A stretch of DNA of 64,000 nucleotides from Delftia tsuruhatensis NBRC 16741 (GCF_001571325.1 NZ_BCTO01000021.1:124001-188000), one strand, 5' to 3'; shown: positions 24,621 through 34,291, counted from the stretch's first letter. Numbers and translations: made by a program. The notes: generated by a model not told the origin, from the letters alone.

Positions 24621-25370
24621 ATGAAAATCCTGGTTCCCGTCAAGCGGGTGGTTGACTACAACGTCAAGGTCCGCGTCCAGAGCGATGGCAGCGGCGTGGA
24701 CATCGCCAATGTCAAAATGAGCATGAACCCCTTCGACGAGATTGCCGTCGAAGAGGCTGTGCGGCTCAAGGAGAAAGGCGCGGCAACGGAGATCGTCGCC
24801 GTCTCGTGCGGCGTGTCCCAATGCCAGGAGACGCTGCGCACCGCCATGGCCATCGGTGCCGACCGCGGCATCCTGGTCGAGACCAATGAAGAACTGCAGC
24901 CGCTGGCCGTGGCTAAGCTGCTCAAGGCCCTGATCGACAATGAACAGCCCGGCCTCGTGATCCTGGGCAAGCAGGCCATCGACGACGACTGCAACCAGAC
25001 CGGCCAGATGCTGGCGGCGCTGGCCGACCTGCCGCAAGCCACCTTCGCCTCCAAGGTCGAGATCGCCGGCGACAAGGCAGCCGTGACCCGCGAAGTGGAC
25101 GGCGGCCTGGAAACCCTCAGCCTTACGCTGCCCGCCGTCATCACCGCCGACCTGCGCCTGAACGAGCCGCGCTACGTCACGCTGCCCAACATCATGAAGG
25201 CCAAGAAAAAGCCGCTGGACACCGTCAAGCCCGAAGACCTCGGCGTGGACGTGGCCCCGCGCCTGAAGACCTTGAAGGTCAGCGAACCCGCCAAGCGCGG
25301 CGCCGGCGTGAAGGTGGCCGACGTGGCCGCCCTGGTCGAGAAACTCAAGAACGAAGCGAAGGTGATCTGA
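24621..25370 (+). CDS. etfB: electron transfer flavoprotein beta subunit
   Basis: The 249-residue protein starts [19 protein letters not shown], has [19 protein letters not shown] at ~36, [12 protein letters not shown], and [19 protein letters not shown] at ~120-138, with the AMP-binding and recognition-loop features of EtfB. With EtfA it carries electrons from acyl-CoA dehydrogenases to ETF-quinone oxidoreductase. GGAAACC lies before the ATG at 24621; an upstream ATG at 24597 in the same frame is not supported. An extra etf pair on a mobile element is unusual, since hosts normally have a chromosomal copy, and it makes the island independent. Confidence 0.92.
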   Translation: MKILVPVKRVVDYNVKVRVQSDGSGVDIANVKMSMNPFDEIAVEEAVRLKEKGAATEIVAVSCGVSQCQETLRTAMAIGADRGILVETNEELQPLAVAKLLKALIDNEQPGLVILGKQAIDDDCNQTGQMLAALADLPQATFASKVEIAGDKAAVTREVDGGLETLSLTLPAVITADLRLNEPRYVTLPNIMKAKKKPLDTVKPEDLGVDVAPRLKTLKVSEPAKRGAGVKVADVAALVEKLKNEAKVI

Positions 25371-25371
25371 C

Positions 25372-26316
25372 ATGACCGTACTCGTAATCGCTGAACACGA
25401 CAACGCGACCATCAAGGGCGCGACGCTCAACACCGTGACGGCCGCCGCAGCCTGCGGCGGCGACGTGCACGTGCTGGTGGCCGGCCACAACGCCGGCGCT
25501 GCCGCACAGCAAGCCAGCCAGATCGCCGGCGTTGCCAAGGTCATCCACGCCGACGGCGCCAGCCTGGCCCACGGCCTCGCCGAGAACGTGGCCGCCCAGG
25601 TGCTGGCACTCCATGGCAGTGGTGCCGGCAACTACAGCCACATCCTGTTCCCCGCCACCGCCAGCGGCAAGAACGTGGCCCCGCGCGTGGCTGCCAAGCT
25701 CGACGTCGCCCAGATCAGCGACATCACCAAGGTCATCTCCGCCGATACCTTCGAGCGCCCCATCTACGCCGGCAACGCCATCGCCACCGTGCAGTCTGCT
25801 GATGCCGTGAAGGTCATCACCGTGCGCACCACCGGCTTTGACGCCGCCGCCGCCACGGGTGGCAGCGCCGCTGTCGAAACCGCTGCTGCGGCCGCCGACG
25901 CTGGCAAGAGCAGCTACGTGGGCAGCGAGATCGCCAAGAGCGACCGCCCCGAACTCACCGCCGCCAAGATCATCGTGTCTGGTGGCCGTGCGCTGGGCAG
26001 CAAGGAAAAGTTCGACGAAGTCATCACCCCCCTGGCCGACAAGCTGGGCGCTGCCATCGGCGCCAGCCGTGCTGCCGTGGATGCGGGCTACGCCCCCAAC
26101 GACCTGCAAGTGGGCCAGACGGGCAAGATCGTCGCGCCGCAGTTGTACATTGCCGCCGGCATCTCGGGCGCCATCCAGCACCTGGCCGGCATGAAGGACT
26201 CCAAGGTGATCGTGGCGATCAACAAGGACCCCGAGGCCCCGATCTTCAGCGTGGCCGACTACGGGCTGGAGGCGGACCTTTTCGCAGTTGTGCCGGAATT
26301 CGTCAAGGCCTTTTAA
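25372..26316 (+). CDS. etfA: electron transfer flavoprotein alpha subunit
   Basis: The 314-residue protein has the variable N-terminal domain ([21 protein letters not shown]) and the strongly conserved FAD domain. [13 protein letters not shown] is at ~203, then [49 protein letters not shown], landmarks at ~223-270, and [14 protein letters not shown] near the end. It follows etfB with a 1-bp gap. Together with the two acyl-CoA dehydrogenases of the cargo it forms the electron-outlet branch. It ends 17 bp before the LysR gene, where the backbone resumes. Confidence 0.92.
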   Translation: MTVLVIAEHDNATIKGATLNTVTAAAACGGDVHVLVAGHNAGAAAQQASQIAGVAKVIHADGASLAHGLAENVAAQVLALHGSGAGNYSHILFPATASGKNVAPRVAAKLDVAQISDITKVISADTFERPIYAGNAIATVQSADAVKVITVRTTGFDAAAATGGSAAVETAAAAADAGKSSYVGSEIAKSDRPELTAAKIIVSGGRALGSKEKFDEVITPLADKLGAAIGASRAAVDAGYAPNDLQVGQTGKIVAPQLYIAAGISGAIQHLAGMKDSKVIVAINKDPEAPIFSVADYGLEADLFAVVPEFVKAF

Positions 26317-26333
26317 ATTGGATGAGATACACC

Positions 26334-27248
26334 ATGGAGCTTCGGCATTTACGTTGCTTTATAGCGGTGGCCGAAGAACTTCACTTCGGCCGCGCAGCGG
26401 AAAAGCTGCACATCGATCAGTCCCCTTTGTCGCGCACCATCAAGGAGATAGAGGAAGAGCTCGGGGCGCAACTGTTCACGCGAACCACGCGAAGCACCCG
26501 CCTGACCTTTGCCGGAATGGCATTCCTGGAGCGGGTGCCGCGAATCTTCGAAGCTCTGAAACAGGCGTGTGACGGCGTCAAGTCCGCCGCCAGTGGGTTT
26601 CAGCGACAGTTGCGCATCGCTTTGTCCGATGGCATCACGCCCTCGCGAATGCCGACGCTGCTGGCACAGTGCCGAGCGGAAGATCCAGAGATTGATGTTC
26701 GGCTATTTGAGGTGCCGTTGGATCAACAGATCAAGGGTCTGCACGATGACCTGTATGACGTCGGCTTTTCGATGGCCGAAGAGGTGGGCGACGGCATTGT
26801 GGTCAGGCCTGCATGGGAAGACGAACTGATGGTGGCGGTCCCAGCTCGCCATCCTGTTCTGGCCCACAAGCACGTGCCGTTGGAAGAAGTGTTGCGCTAT
26901 CCGCTGGCGCTATGCGATCCGGCGATATGCGAAGGCCATGCACGCCAAGTTGATCGCGTTTTGCAGCGCTACGAGCAACAGCCACTGATCGCCCAGCGCG
27001 TGGCGTCCTATGAGGTGATGATGACCTTGGTCTCAGCCGGATTGGCGCTCGGTTTGGCGGGCGCCGCGCACATTGCATCCGGCCGTGGGCCAGGTGTTGT
27101 GGCCCGGCGCTTGGCGGGCAAGCCGCAGATGCTGGCCACGTATCTGCTGCACCGTGACGTGGAGCCCTCCGAAATGCTGGCCCGGTTCATCGAACGAGTG
27201 GCCTCCATTGATTCGGCGGATGGCTCCAGCGCCGCCGAGGACTCCTGA
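26334..27248 (+). CDS. LysR-type regulator at the cargo/backbone boundary
   Basis: This 304-residue protein has a LysR helix-turn-helix ([36 protein letters not shown], residues 1-37) and a periplasmic-binding-like effector domain starting near 90. A LysR gene next to traG is a regular part of Tn4371-family elements, where it is called traR, so I assign it to the backbone rather than the cargo. A role controlling transfer genes is inference. The ATG at 26334 starts the conserved MELRHL; an ATG at 26322 would add four residues. It is only 17 bp from the etfA stop, so read-through from the cargo could raise its level. Confidence 0.8.
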   Translation: MELRHLRCFIAVAEELHFGRAAEKLHIDQSPLSRTIKEIEEELGAQLFTRTTRSTRLTFAGMAFLERVPRIFEALKQACDGVKSAASGFQRQLRIALSDGITPSRMPTLLAQCRAEDPEIDVRLFEVPLDQQIKGLHDDLYDVGFSMAEEVGDGIVVRPAWEDELMVAVPARHPVLAHKHVPLEEVLRYPLALCDPAICEGHARQVDRVLQRYEQQPLIAQRVASYEVMMTLVSAGLALGLAGAAHIASGRGPGVVARRLAGKPQMLATYLLHRDVEPSEMLARFIERVASIDSADGSSAAEDS

Positions 27249-27273
27249 TCCACCTGCTGAAAGGACCCAAGCC

Positions 27274-27501
27274 ATGACCCGATTCCTGCCGCTGCTGATG
27301 GTTGCCGCACTGACGGGCTGTGGACCATCCCAACCGACGGAAACCGTGGACTTCCTCGTTGCCCATCCCGAGCGCCTCAAAGAAGTCCAGCGCCTGTGCA
27401 AGGAAGACCGCGCGAAGGCAGGAGAAGAACTCTGCCGCCGTGCGGCCGAAGCCGCCAACCGGCGTTTCTTCGGCGATCGGCCGGAACAGCAATCCAAATA
27501 G
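27274..27501 (+). CDS. EexN-type entry-exclusion lipoprotein
   Basis: The 75-residue protein is a small lipoprotein. The signal peptide MTRFLPLLMVAALTGC ends in a lipobox with Cys16. The mature part has a two-cysteine helical motif: FLVAHPERLKEVQRLCKED, then EELCRRAAEAANRRFFG. That is the EexN pattern seen in IncP/Tn4371-type systems. It would sit in a membrane leaflet and limit entry of a second copy of the element. A second protein with the same pattern lies at 35028 inside the trb operon. AAAGGACC precedes the ATG. Confidence 0.75.
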   Translation: MTRFLPLLMVAALTGCGPSQPTETVDFLVAHPERLKEVQRLCKEDRAKAGEELCRRAAEAANRRFFGDRPEQQSK

Positions 27502-27680
27502 CGCCCCGCGCCGTCGCCTGGCCGCGACAGAGTTCTTGCTGTTACCTCATCACGCCGCAGCGCGCTCGCGCATGCGGCATTTTTATTGCCTTCGCCACAG
27601 CAAGAAGTCTGGCCATTTTGGCCTGAATCCCCGCTATAACGGTCTTTGACCGACCTGCACGCTCGCCTTGATCCTCGGCA

Positions 27681-27704
27681 CTACGGCATGTCCCTGTGCC
27701 GTAG
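27681..27704 (+). promoter_or_regulatory. 8-bp inverted repeat just upstream of traG
   Basis: CTACGGCA (27681-27688) and TGCCGTAG (27697-27704) are perfect complements around an 8-base loop, and the traG Shine-Dalgarno GGGAGG follows at once. It could be an operator or an RNA hairpin affecting translation. The rest of the 217-bp gap before traG shows no clear promoter. Confidence 0.45.
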
Positions 27705-27718
27705 CGGGAGGTTGGCCA

Positions 27719-29716
27719 ATGCAAGGAACGAACGTGCTGTTCGGTCAGATTGCCGTTGTCTTCGGCATCGTGATCGCTGGCGTATGGAGCGCCACGCAAT
27801 GGACAGCAGCGGCGCTGGGCTACCAGCTACGCCTGGGTTCGCCCTGGTTCGATTTCCTCGGCACGCCGGTCTATCACCCCTGGCGCCTGTTCGAGTGGTG
27901 GTTCTTCTTCGACGCCTACGCGCCGCATGTATTCGACGTGGGCGGTGCCATTGCCGCAGGCAGCGGCCTGATCGCGGTGGTGGTTGCCATCGGCATGTCG
28001 ATCTGGCGCTCGCGCCAGTCCAAGCTGGTCACGACCTACGGCACGGCGCGCTGGGCCAACGCGGAGGACATTCACAAGGCGGGCCTTGACCAGCCTGCAG
28101 GCGTGTTCCTCGGCCTGCATCGGCAGCAGTACCTGCGGCACGAGGGCCCGGAACATGTCCTGACCTTCGCGCCCACGCGCTCAGGCAAGGGCGTGGGCCT
28201 GGTGGTGCCAACGCTTCTTTCTTGGCCAGCGTCTGCCGTCATCCACGACATCAAGGGCGAGAACTGGAGCATCACCGCAGGTTGGCGTTCGCGCTTCTCG
28301 CATTGCCTGCTGTTCAATCCGACGGACAGCAAGTCGGCGGCCTACAACCCGCTGCTGGAAGTCCGGCGCGGCGCGCATGAGGTGCGCGACGTGCAGAACA
28401 TCGCGGACATCCTGGTCGATCCCGATGGCGCGCTGGAGAAGCGCAACCACTGGGAGAAGACTTCGCACGCATTGCTGGTCGGGGCCATTCTGCATGTGCT
28501 CTACGCGGGCGAAGACAAGACGCTGCGCGGTGTCGCCAACTTCCTCAGCGACCCGGCTTGTCCCTTTGAGCTGACGCTGCATCGGATGATGACCACATCG
28601 CATCTCGGCGATGGCCCGCATCCGGTCGTTTCCTCGGCGGCGCGCGAAGTGCTCAACAAATCGGACAACGAACGCTCGGGCGTGTTGTCCACGGCCATGT
28701 CGTTCCTCGGCCTCTACCGCGACCCGACGGTGGCCGAAGTCACCTCGCGCTGCGACTGGCGCATTGCCGACCTGATCGCGGCCGAGCATCCGGGGTCGCT
28801 GTACCTGGTGGTGCCGCCTTCGGACATTTCGCGGACGAAGCCGCTGATCCGCCTGATCCTCAACCAGATCGGCCGGCGCCTCACCGAATCACTCGATGGC
28901 AGCGACGGCATCGAGCGTCGTCACAAGCTGCTGCTGATGCTCGATGAGTTTCCGGCACTCGGACGCCTCGACTTCTTCGAGACGGCGTTGGCCTTCATGG
29001 CTGGCTATGGCATCCGCAGCTTCCTCATCGCGCAGTCGCTCAACCAGATCGACAAAGCCTACGGCCAGAACCATTCGATCCTGGACAACTGCCATGTGCG
29101 CGTGACGTTCGCCACCAACGATGAGCGCACCGCCAAACGGATCTCCGAGACGCTCGGCACTGCGACCGAGCTGCGCGCGCAGCGCAACTACGCGGGCCAC
29201 CGGCTCGCGCCGTGGCTCGGGCACTTGATGGTGTCGCGCCAGGAAACCGCGCGCCCGCTGTTGACGCCGGGCGAAGTCATGCAGCTTCCGCCCGACGAAG
29301 CAGTGGTGATGGTGTCCAGCGTGGCGCCGATCAAGGCCAAGAAGCTGCGCTACTACGCGGACAGCAATTTCAAGCGGCGCGTGTTGCCGCCGCCCGCGCT
29401 GGCGAGCGAGCGATACGCCGACGCGCCGCCATCGCGTCCCGACGACTGGAGCGGACTGGCGATTCCCGCCGCACCGGCCGCGGCGTCCGCTGATGGCCTG
29501 GAGAACTTGGGTTCGACCGACGACGGTGGTCCGCGCCGTCAGCCCGAGCTTTCCGAAACCGTCGCCTACGACCCCGAGCAGGCCGCACCCGTGGCCGACC
29601 TTGGCCTGCTCGATGACGACGACATGCCGCTTCCCCTCCCGCGCCGGTTCGATCCGGCCCTGCAACGCACGGCCCGGCTGGCTTCCCTCGACCCTGACGA
29701 CGGAATCGACCTATGA
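27719..29716 (+). CDS. traG: TraG/VirD4-type coupling protein
   Basis: The 665-residue coupling ATPase has two N-terminal membrane segments (~8-30 and ~75-97), a Walker A block PTRSGKGVGLVVPTLL at ~150, and Walker B LLLMLDEFPALG near 420. ARWAN, VIHDIKGENW and KRISETLGT are further TraG landmarks. The C-terminal ~80 residues are Pro/Ala/Asp-rich and variable. It links the relaxosome to the Trb channel. The ATG at 27719 with GGGAGG was chosen; the frame is open to 27668 but those codons read through the hairpin. The stop overlaps the next start at 29713 (ATGA). Confidence 0.93.
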   Translation: MQGTNVLFGQIAVVFGIVIAGVWSATQWTAAALGYQLRLGSPWFDFLGTPVYHPWRLFEWWFFFDAYAPHVFDVGGAIAAGSGLIAVVVAIGMSIWRSRQSKLVTTYGTARWANAEDIHKAGLDQPAGVFLGLHRQQYLRHEGPEHVLTFAPTRSGKGVGLVVPTLLSWPASAVIHDIKGENWSITAGWRSRFSHCLLFNPTDSKSAAYNPLLEVRRGAHEVRDVQNIADILVDPDGALEKRNHWEKTSHALLVGAILHVLYAGEDKTLRGVANFLSDPACPFELTLHRMMTTSHLGDGPHPVVSSAAREVLNKSDNERSGVLSTAMSFLGLYRDPTVAEVTSRCDWRIADLIAAEHPGSLYLVVPPSDISRTKPLIRLILNQIGRRLTESLDGSDGIERRHKLLLMLDEFPALGRLDFFETALAFMAGYGIRSFLIAQSLNQIDKAYGQNHSILDNCHVRVTFATNDERTAKRISETLGTATELRAQRNYAGHRLAPWLGHLMVSRQETARPLLTPGEVMQLPPDEAVVMVSSVAPIKAKKLRYYADSNFKRRVLPPPALASERYADAPPSRPDDWSGLAIPAAPAAASADGLENLGSTDDGGPRRQPELSETVAYDPEQAAPVADLGLLDDDDMPLPLPRRFDPALQRTARLASLDPDDGIDL

Positions 29717-30159
29717 CCCAGCACCGCCTCAATGTGTTCATTCAGCCGGAGCACAGCAAACGGCTCGACGAACTGGCCGCCACCAAAGGCGTATCGAAGT
29801 CCAGCATCGTCGCGGCGGCACTCGCATCGTGGCTGTCGCCCGATGCCGCCGACCAGCGGGAGGCGGCCATTGCCAAACGGTTGGATCGGCTGTCGCGCCA
29901 CGCCGAGCGCATGGAGCGCGACCAGAACATTCAGATCGAGACGCTGGCGCTGTTCATCCGCTACTTCCTCACGGTCAGCACACCCGTGCCCGAAGCACAT
30001 CAGGACGCCGCTCGCGCCCAGGGCAAGGCCCGCTTCGAGCAGTTCGTGGAGCAGTTGGGCCGCCACCTGCTGCGTGGGCGCAGTCTGGTGCGCGACGTGG
30101 TGGAGGAACTGCATCCCGACCCTTCGCGCATGGGTGAAGTGCAGGAGCGTACGTCATGA
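29713..30159 (+). CDS. CopG/ribbon-helix-helix protein between traG and trbB
   Basis: The 148-residue protein has an N-terminal RHH fold: strand HRLNVFIQP, helix EHSKRLDELAATKG, helix SKSSIVAAALASWLS. A charged helical tail follows (DQREAAIAKRLDRLSRHAERMERDQ), then a hydrophobic turn LALFIRYFLT. Such a gene is standard at this position in Tn4371-family elements. It probably regulates the trb operon or joins the relaxosome; neither is shown here. Both ends overlap neighbours by ATGA (29713 and 30156). Confidence 0.75.
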   Translation: MTQHRLNVFIQPEHSKRLDELAATKGVSKSSIVAAALASWLSPDAADQREAAIAKRLDRLSRHAERMERDQNIQIETLALFIRYFLTVSTPVPEAHQDAARAQGKARFEQFVEQLGRHLLRGRSLVRDVVEELHPDPSRMGEVQERTS

Positions 30160-31172
30160 GTACCACGCCTTCTTCCTTCACCGCCGTTTCGCTAGATCGC
30201 CGCATCCAGATGTTGCGCACAGCGATGGGGCCGCTGATCGCCGCTGCGCTCGAAGACCCGGACGTGGTGGAAATCATGCTCAACCCCGACCGGACGCTCT
30301 GGGTGGATCGGCTTTCCACGGGCCGCGCGCCGATGGGCGTGGAGCTGTCCGAAGCGGACGGTGAACGCATTATTCGGCTCGTGGCGGCCCATGTCGGTGC
30401 CGAGGTGCATCGGGGCCAGCCGCTGTTGACGGCGGAGCTGCCCGAGACGGGCGAACGCTTCGAGGGCATCTTGCCGCCGGCCGCGCCGGGGCCTGCCTTC
30501 GCACTGCGCAAGCGCGCCTTTGGCGTGATCCCGCTGTCGCGCTACATCGAGGATGGAATGATGACCGCCGCGCAGGCGGGCTTGCTGGTGCGTGCAGTGC
30601 GCGAGCGCAAGAACATTCTGATCGCAGGTGGCACTAGCACCGGCAAGACCACGCTCGCCAATGCCTTGCTTTCCGAGATCGCCGCCACCGGCGACCGCGT
30701 GCTGGTGCTCGAAGACACGGTGGAGCTGCAATGCGCGGCCCGCGACCACGTGCCGCTGCGCACACGCGCGGGCGTGGTGTCCATGACCGAGCTGGTGCGC
30801 TCGTCCATGCGCCTTCGGCCGGATCGCGTGATCGTCGGCGAAGTGCGCGGCGCCGAGGCGCTGGATCTCATCAAGGTGTGGGGCACCGGCCATCCGGGCG
30901 GCATCGCCACGATCCACGCCGGCTCCGCGCTGGGCGCACTGCTGCGCCTGGAGCAACTGATTCTCGAAGTGGCGGTGAACCCGCCCCGTGCGCTGATCGC
31001 GGAAGCGGTCAACGTGGTCATCCACATCGCCGGGCGCGGACGCAAGCGCCGCATCGAGAGCATCGCTCGCGTCGTCGGCTTCGATGGCGTTGGGTATCAC
31101 CTGGCGGACGCGCTGGAGGCTCCATTCCCGGAGTTGCTGCCGCAGTCCGACTTTTCCCCCCCTGTCCCCTGA
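30156..31172 (+). CDS. trbB: TrbB/VirB11-type traffic ATPase
   Basis: The 338-residue hexameric ATPase of the mating-pair apparatus has an N-terminal domain with DPDVVEIMLNPDRTLWVDR at ~31. Walker A is AGGTSTGKTTLANALL at ~152, the Asp box is VLEDTVELQC, Walker B-like MRLRPDRVIVGEVRGAEALDLIKVW is at ~210, and the His box is TGHPGGIATIHAGSA. It powers assembly of the pilus and channel from the cytoplasmic side. The start overlaps the upstream stop (ATGA at 30156). It is the first of the trb block; trbC follows after 18 bp. Confidence 0.94.
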   Translation: MSTTPSSFTAVSLDRRIQMLRTAMGPLIAAALEDPDVVEIMLNPDRTLWVDRLSTGRAPMGVELSEADGERIIRLVAAHVGAEVHRGQPLLTAELPETGERFEGILPPAAPGPAFALRKRAFGVIPLSRYIEDGMMTAAQAGLLVRAVRERKNILIAGGTSTGKTTLANALLSEIAATGDRVLVLEDTVELQCAARDHVPLRTRAGVVSMTELVRSSMRLRPDRVIVGEVRGAEALDLIKVWGTGHPGGIATIHAGSALGALLRLEQLILEVAVNPPRALIAEAVNVVIHIAGRGRKRRIESIARVVGFDGVGYHLADALEAPFPELLPQSDFSPPVP

Positions 31173-31190
31173 CCACTCTGGAGAACTGCC

Positions 31191-31574
31191 ATGACGCAGA
31201 TGATCGTTCCTGCTTTCCGTTTTTCCGCGTATCCGCTTCCTCGGCCACCGCGGCTGGATAGCCTGGCTCGCCCGGCCATGCAGGGCTTGATGCTCGCGGC
31301 GCTGATGCTGCTGCTTGCGGGCGCGGCTCAGGCCGCCGGTTCGTCGATGCCGTGGGAAGGCCCGCTGCAATCCATCCTGGAGTCGATCCAGGGACCTGTG
31401 GCCCGGATCATCGCGGTCATCATCATCATTGCCACGGGCCTGGCGCTGGCCTTCGGCGATACCTCGGGCGGCTTCCGCAAGCTGATCCAGATCGTCTTTG
31501 GCCTATCGATCGCGTTCGCGGCTTCGAGCTTCTTCCTGTCGTTCTTCAGCTTCTCCGGTGGGGCCGTCGTATGA
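31191..31574 (+). CDS. trbC: TrbC/VirB2-type pilin precursor
   Basis: The 127-residue precursor has a long leader with hydrophobic core GLMLAALMLLLAGAAQA ending near residue 46, then a short hydrophilic stretch (SSMPWEGPLQSILESIQGP) and two membrane helices (ARIIAVIIIIATGLALAFG and IQIVFGLSIAFAASSFFLSFF). This is the VirB2/TrbC layout. In RP4 the protein is trimmed and cyclised by TraF, present here at 2112. The stop overlaps the trbD start by ATGA. Confidence 0.9.
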   Translation: MTQMIVPAFRFSAYPLPRPPRLDSLARPAMQGLMLAALMLLLAGAAQAAGSSMPWEGPLQSILESIQGPVARIIAVIIIIATGLALAFGDTSGGFRKLIQIVFGLSIAFAASSFFLSFFSFSGGAVV

Positions 31575-31843
31575 ACGGCCCGCACGATGGGATGCCTGGC
31601 TTCGAGGTGCCGCTGCATCGGTCTTTGACCGAGCCGATTCTGATGGGCGGTGCCCCGCGCACCGTGGCCATCACCAACGGCACCTTGGCCGCTGCCGTGG
31701 GCCTGGGCTTGCAGATGTGGATTCCGGGCGTGGTGCTCTGGATCGTCGGCCATGCGCTGGCGGTCTGGGGCGCTCGTGTCGATCCGCAGTTCATGCAGGT
31801 CTTCGCCCGCCACATCAAGCACCGGCCGCTGCTGGACGTGTGA
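31571..31843 (+). CDS. trbD: TrbD/VirB3-type channel protein
   Basis: This 90-residue small membrane protein begins MNGPHDGMPGFEVPLHRSL and has TEPILMGGAPRTVAI, the VirB3/TrbD signature. Two adjoining hydrophobic segments follow (NGTLAAAVGLGLQMW and IPGVVLWIVGHALAVWG). It works with TrbE at the inner membrane. It starts by ATGA overlap with trbC and ends 9 bp before trbE. Size and order are normal for the family. Confidence 0.9.
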   Translation: MNGPHDGMPGFEVPLHRSLTEPILMGGAPRTVAITNGTLAAAVGLGLQMWIPGVVLWIVGHALAVWGARVDPQFMQVFARHIKHRPLLDV

Positions 31844-31852
31844 GGTGATGCC

Positions 31853-34291
31853 ATGCTGAACCTTGCCGAATACCGCCAGCGGCCCGCGCTGCTGGCCGAC
31901 TGGCTACCCTGGGCCGGGCTGATCGCGCCCGGAGTCGTGCTGAACAAGGATGGCTCCTTCCAGCGCACTGCGCGCTTTCGGGGGCCAGACCTCGACAGCG
32001 CGACACAGGGCGAACTGATTTCCACGTCGGCGAGGCTGAACAACGCGCTGCGCCGGCTCGGTTCGGGCTGGGCGCTGTTCATCGAGGCCGAACGGCGAGC
32101 TGCTGCCGGCTACCCACACTCGGACTTCCCGGAGCCCTTGTCCTGGCTGGTCGATGAAGAACGCCGCGCCGCATTTGAGGACTCGGGCAACCACTTCGAG
32201 AGCGGCTACCACCTGACATTGGTGTACCTGCCGCCGGAGGAAGCCCGCGCTCGTGCGGCCGGAATGCTGTACGAGAACCGTCCGACCGAGGGAGTGGACT
32301 GGCGTGAGCGCCTGACCGCCTTCGTCGCGGAGACGGATCGGATTTTCGACCTGCTCGATGGCGTGATGCCGGAGATTGCGTGGCTCGATGACAGCCAGAC
32401 GCTGACCTACCTGCACTCGACCATTTCCCCACGGCGATACCGCGTGGGCGTGCCGGAAGTGCCATTCCACCTCGACGCGCTGCTGGCCGACGCGCCGCTG
32501 ATCGGTGGTCTGGCGCCGATGCTGGGCGACCAGCACCTGCGCGTGGCGACGGTGCGGGGCTTCCCCACCTCGACCTGGCCGGGGATTCTGGACGACCTCA
32601 ACCGCCTCAGCTTTGGCTATCGCTGGTCAACCCGGTTCCTTTGCATGGACAAAGCCGATGCGGAAAGAGAGCTTTCTCGCCTGCGCCGCCAATGGTTCGC
32701 CAAGCGCAAGAACGTCATCGCGCTATTGCGCGAAACCATCTTCCAGCAGGAATCCCCGCTGGTCGATACCGACGCTAGCAACAAATCGGCCGATGCCGAT
32801 GCTGCCTTGCAGGAGCTGGGCAGCGACCAGGTGGCCTTTGGCTACCTGACGGCAACCGTCATCGTCATGGACGCGGATGCCGCCGTGGCCGACGAGAAGC
32901 TGCGCATGGTGGAGCGTGTCATCCAGGGGCGCGGCTTCGTCACCATTCCCGAAACGCTTAATGCGGTGGATGCGTGGTTGTCATCGATTCCGGGTCATGC
33001 CTACGCCAATGTCCGCCAGCCCATCGTCTCGACGCTGAACCTGGCGCATCTGGTGCCGGTGTCCGCCGTATGGGCCGGGCCAGAGAAGAACGCGCATCTC
33101 GACGGCCCGCCGCTGATCGTGACCCGCACCGAGGGCGCGACGCCGTTCCGGCTGGTCACGCACATCGGCGATGTGGGCCACACGCTGGTGGCCGGCCCCA
33201 CGGGCATGGGCAAATCGGTGCTGCTCGCCACCTTGGCGATGCAGTTCCGTCGTTATCGCGGATCGCGCGTCTTCGCCTTCGACATGGGGCGCTCGATGCG
33301 CGCCACCATCCTGGGCCTGGGCGGTGAGCACTACGACCTCGGGATGGATGGCGAGATCGCCTTCCAGCCCTTGGCCCGTATCGACCGCGAGGGCTACCGC
33401 ACTTGGGCGGCCGAATGGATCGAAGGCCGGCTACGGCATGAAGGCGTCGCGGTTGGCCCTGACGAGAAGGCAGCGATCTGGTCGGCGCTCGGCAGTCTCG
33501 CCGGTGCGCCCGTGGAGCAGCGCACGATGACAGGGCTTTCCGTCCTGCTGCAATCGAACGCACTGCGGCAGGCCCTCGCGCCCTATGTGCTCGGCGGCGC
33601 GCACGGCAAGCTGCTGGATGCCGACCATGACCGGCTGGGCATGGCCGACGTGCAGTGCTTCGAGATGGAGGAGCTGATGCACAGCAAGGCCGCCGTCATG
33701 GCGGTGCTGCATTACCTCTTTGCGCGCTTCGACGAACGCTTTGACGGCGCCCCCACGCTGCTGATCCTCGACGAGGCGTGGCTGTTCCTTGACGATCCGG
33801 TGTTTGCGGCGCGCATCCGCCAGTGGCTCAAGACGCTGCGCAAGAAGAACGTCAGCGTCATCTTCGCCACGCAGAGCCTCGCCGACATCAAGGATTCGAG
33901 CATCGCGCCGGCCATCATCGAGAGCTGCGCAAGCCGCATCTTCCTGCCGAACCCGCAGGCGACCGAGCCGCAGATTCGCACGATCTACGAAGGCTTCGGC
34001 CTCAACAGCCGCCAGATCGAGATTGTCGCCACCGCGCAGCCCAAGCGCGACTACTACTACCAATCGCGTCTCGGCAATCGCCTGTTTGACCTCGACCTGG
34101 GCGCCGCGACGCTGGCCTTCGCGGGTGCTTCCACGCCGCAAGACCAGCGCGACATCGACGCGGTGCTTGCCGCTGCGCATTCCGATTCCTCTCCCTTCGC
34201 AGCCGCGTGGCTGCGCCACCGTGGCCTGCATTGGGCCGCCGACCTGCTGTCCTCGTTCCTGTCCACCCACCCCCAGGAGAACCCATCATGA
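31853..34291 (+). CDS. trbE: TrbE/VirB4-type secretion ATPase
   Basis: The 812-residue ATPase begins MLNLAEYRQRPALLADWLPW, typical of TrbE. The C-terminal half is the motor. Walker A is VAGPTGMGKSVLLATLA at ~446, Walker B is TLLILDEAWLFLDD near 635, and VIFATQSLADI is the next motif. It energises pilus assembly and substrate transfer. Full length and all key residues are present, which supports a working transfer system. Its stop overlaps the trbJ start (ATGA at 34288). Confidence 0.94.
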   Translation: MLNLAEYRQRPALLADWLPWAGLIAPGVVLNKDGSFQRTARFRGPDLDSATQGELISTSARLNNALRRLGSGWALFIEAERRAAAGYPHSDFPEPLSWLVDEERRAAFEDSGNHFESGYHLTLVYLPPEEARARAAGMLYENRPTEGVDWRERLTAFVAETDRIFDLLDGVMPEIAWLDDSQTLTYLHSTISPRRYRVGVPEVPFHLDALLADAPLIGGLAPMLGDQHLRVATVRGFPTSTWPGILDDLNRLSFGYRWSTRFLCMDKADAERELSRLRRQWFAKRKNVIALLRETIFQQESPLVDTDASNKSADADAALQELGSDQVAFGYLTATVIVMDADAAVADEKLRMVERVIQGRGFVTIPETLNAVDAWLSSIPGHAYANVRQPIVSTLNLAHLVPVSAVWAGPEKNAHLDGPPLIVTRTEGATPFRLVTHIGDVGHTLVAGPTGMGKSVLLATLAMQFRRYRGSRVFAFDMGRSMRATILGLGGEHYDLGMDGEIAFQPLARIDREGYRTWAAEWIEGRLRHEGVAVGPDEKAAIWSALGSLAGAPVEQRTMTGLSVLLQSNALRQALAPYVLGGAHGKLLDADHDRLGMADVQCFEMEELMHSKAAVMAVLHYLFARFDERFDGAPTLLILDEAWLFLDDPVFAARIRQWLKTLRKKNVSVIFATQSLADIKDSSIAPAIIESCASRIFLPNPQATEPQIRTIYEGFGLNSRQIEIVATAQPKRDYYYQSRLGNRLFDLDLGAATLAFAGASTPQDQRDIDAVLAAAHSDSSPFAAAWLRHRGLHWAADLLSSFLSTHPQENPS

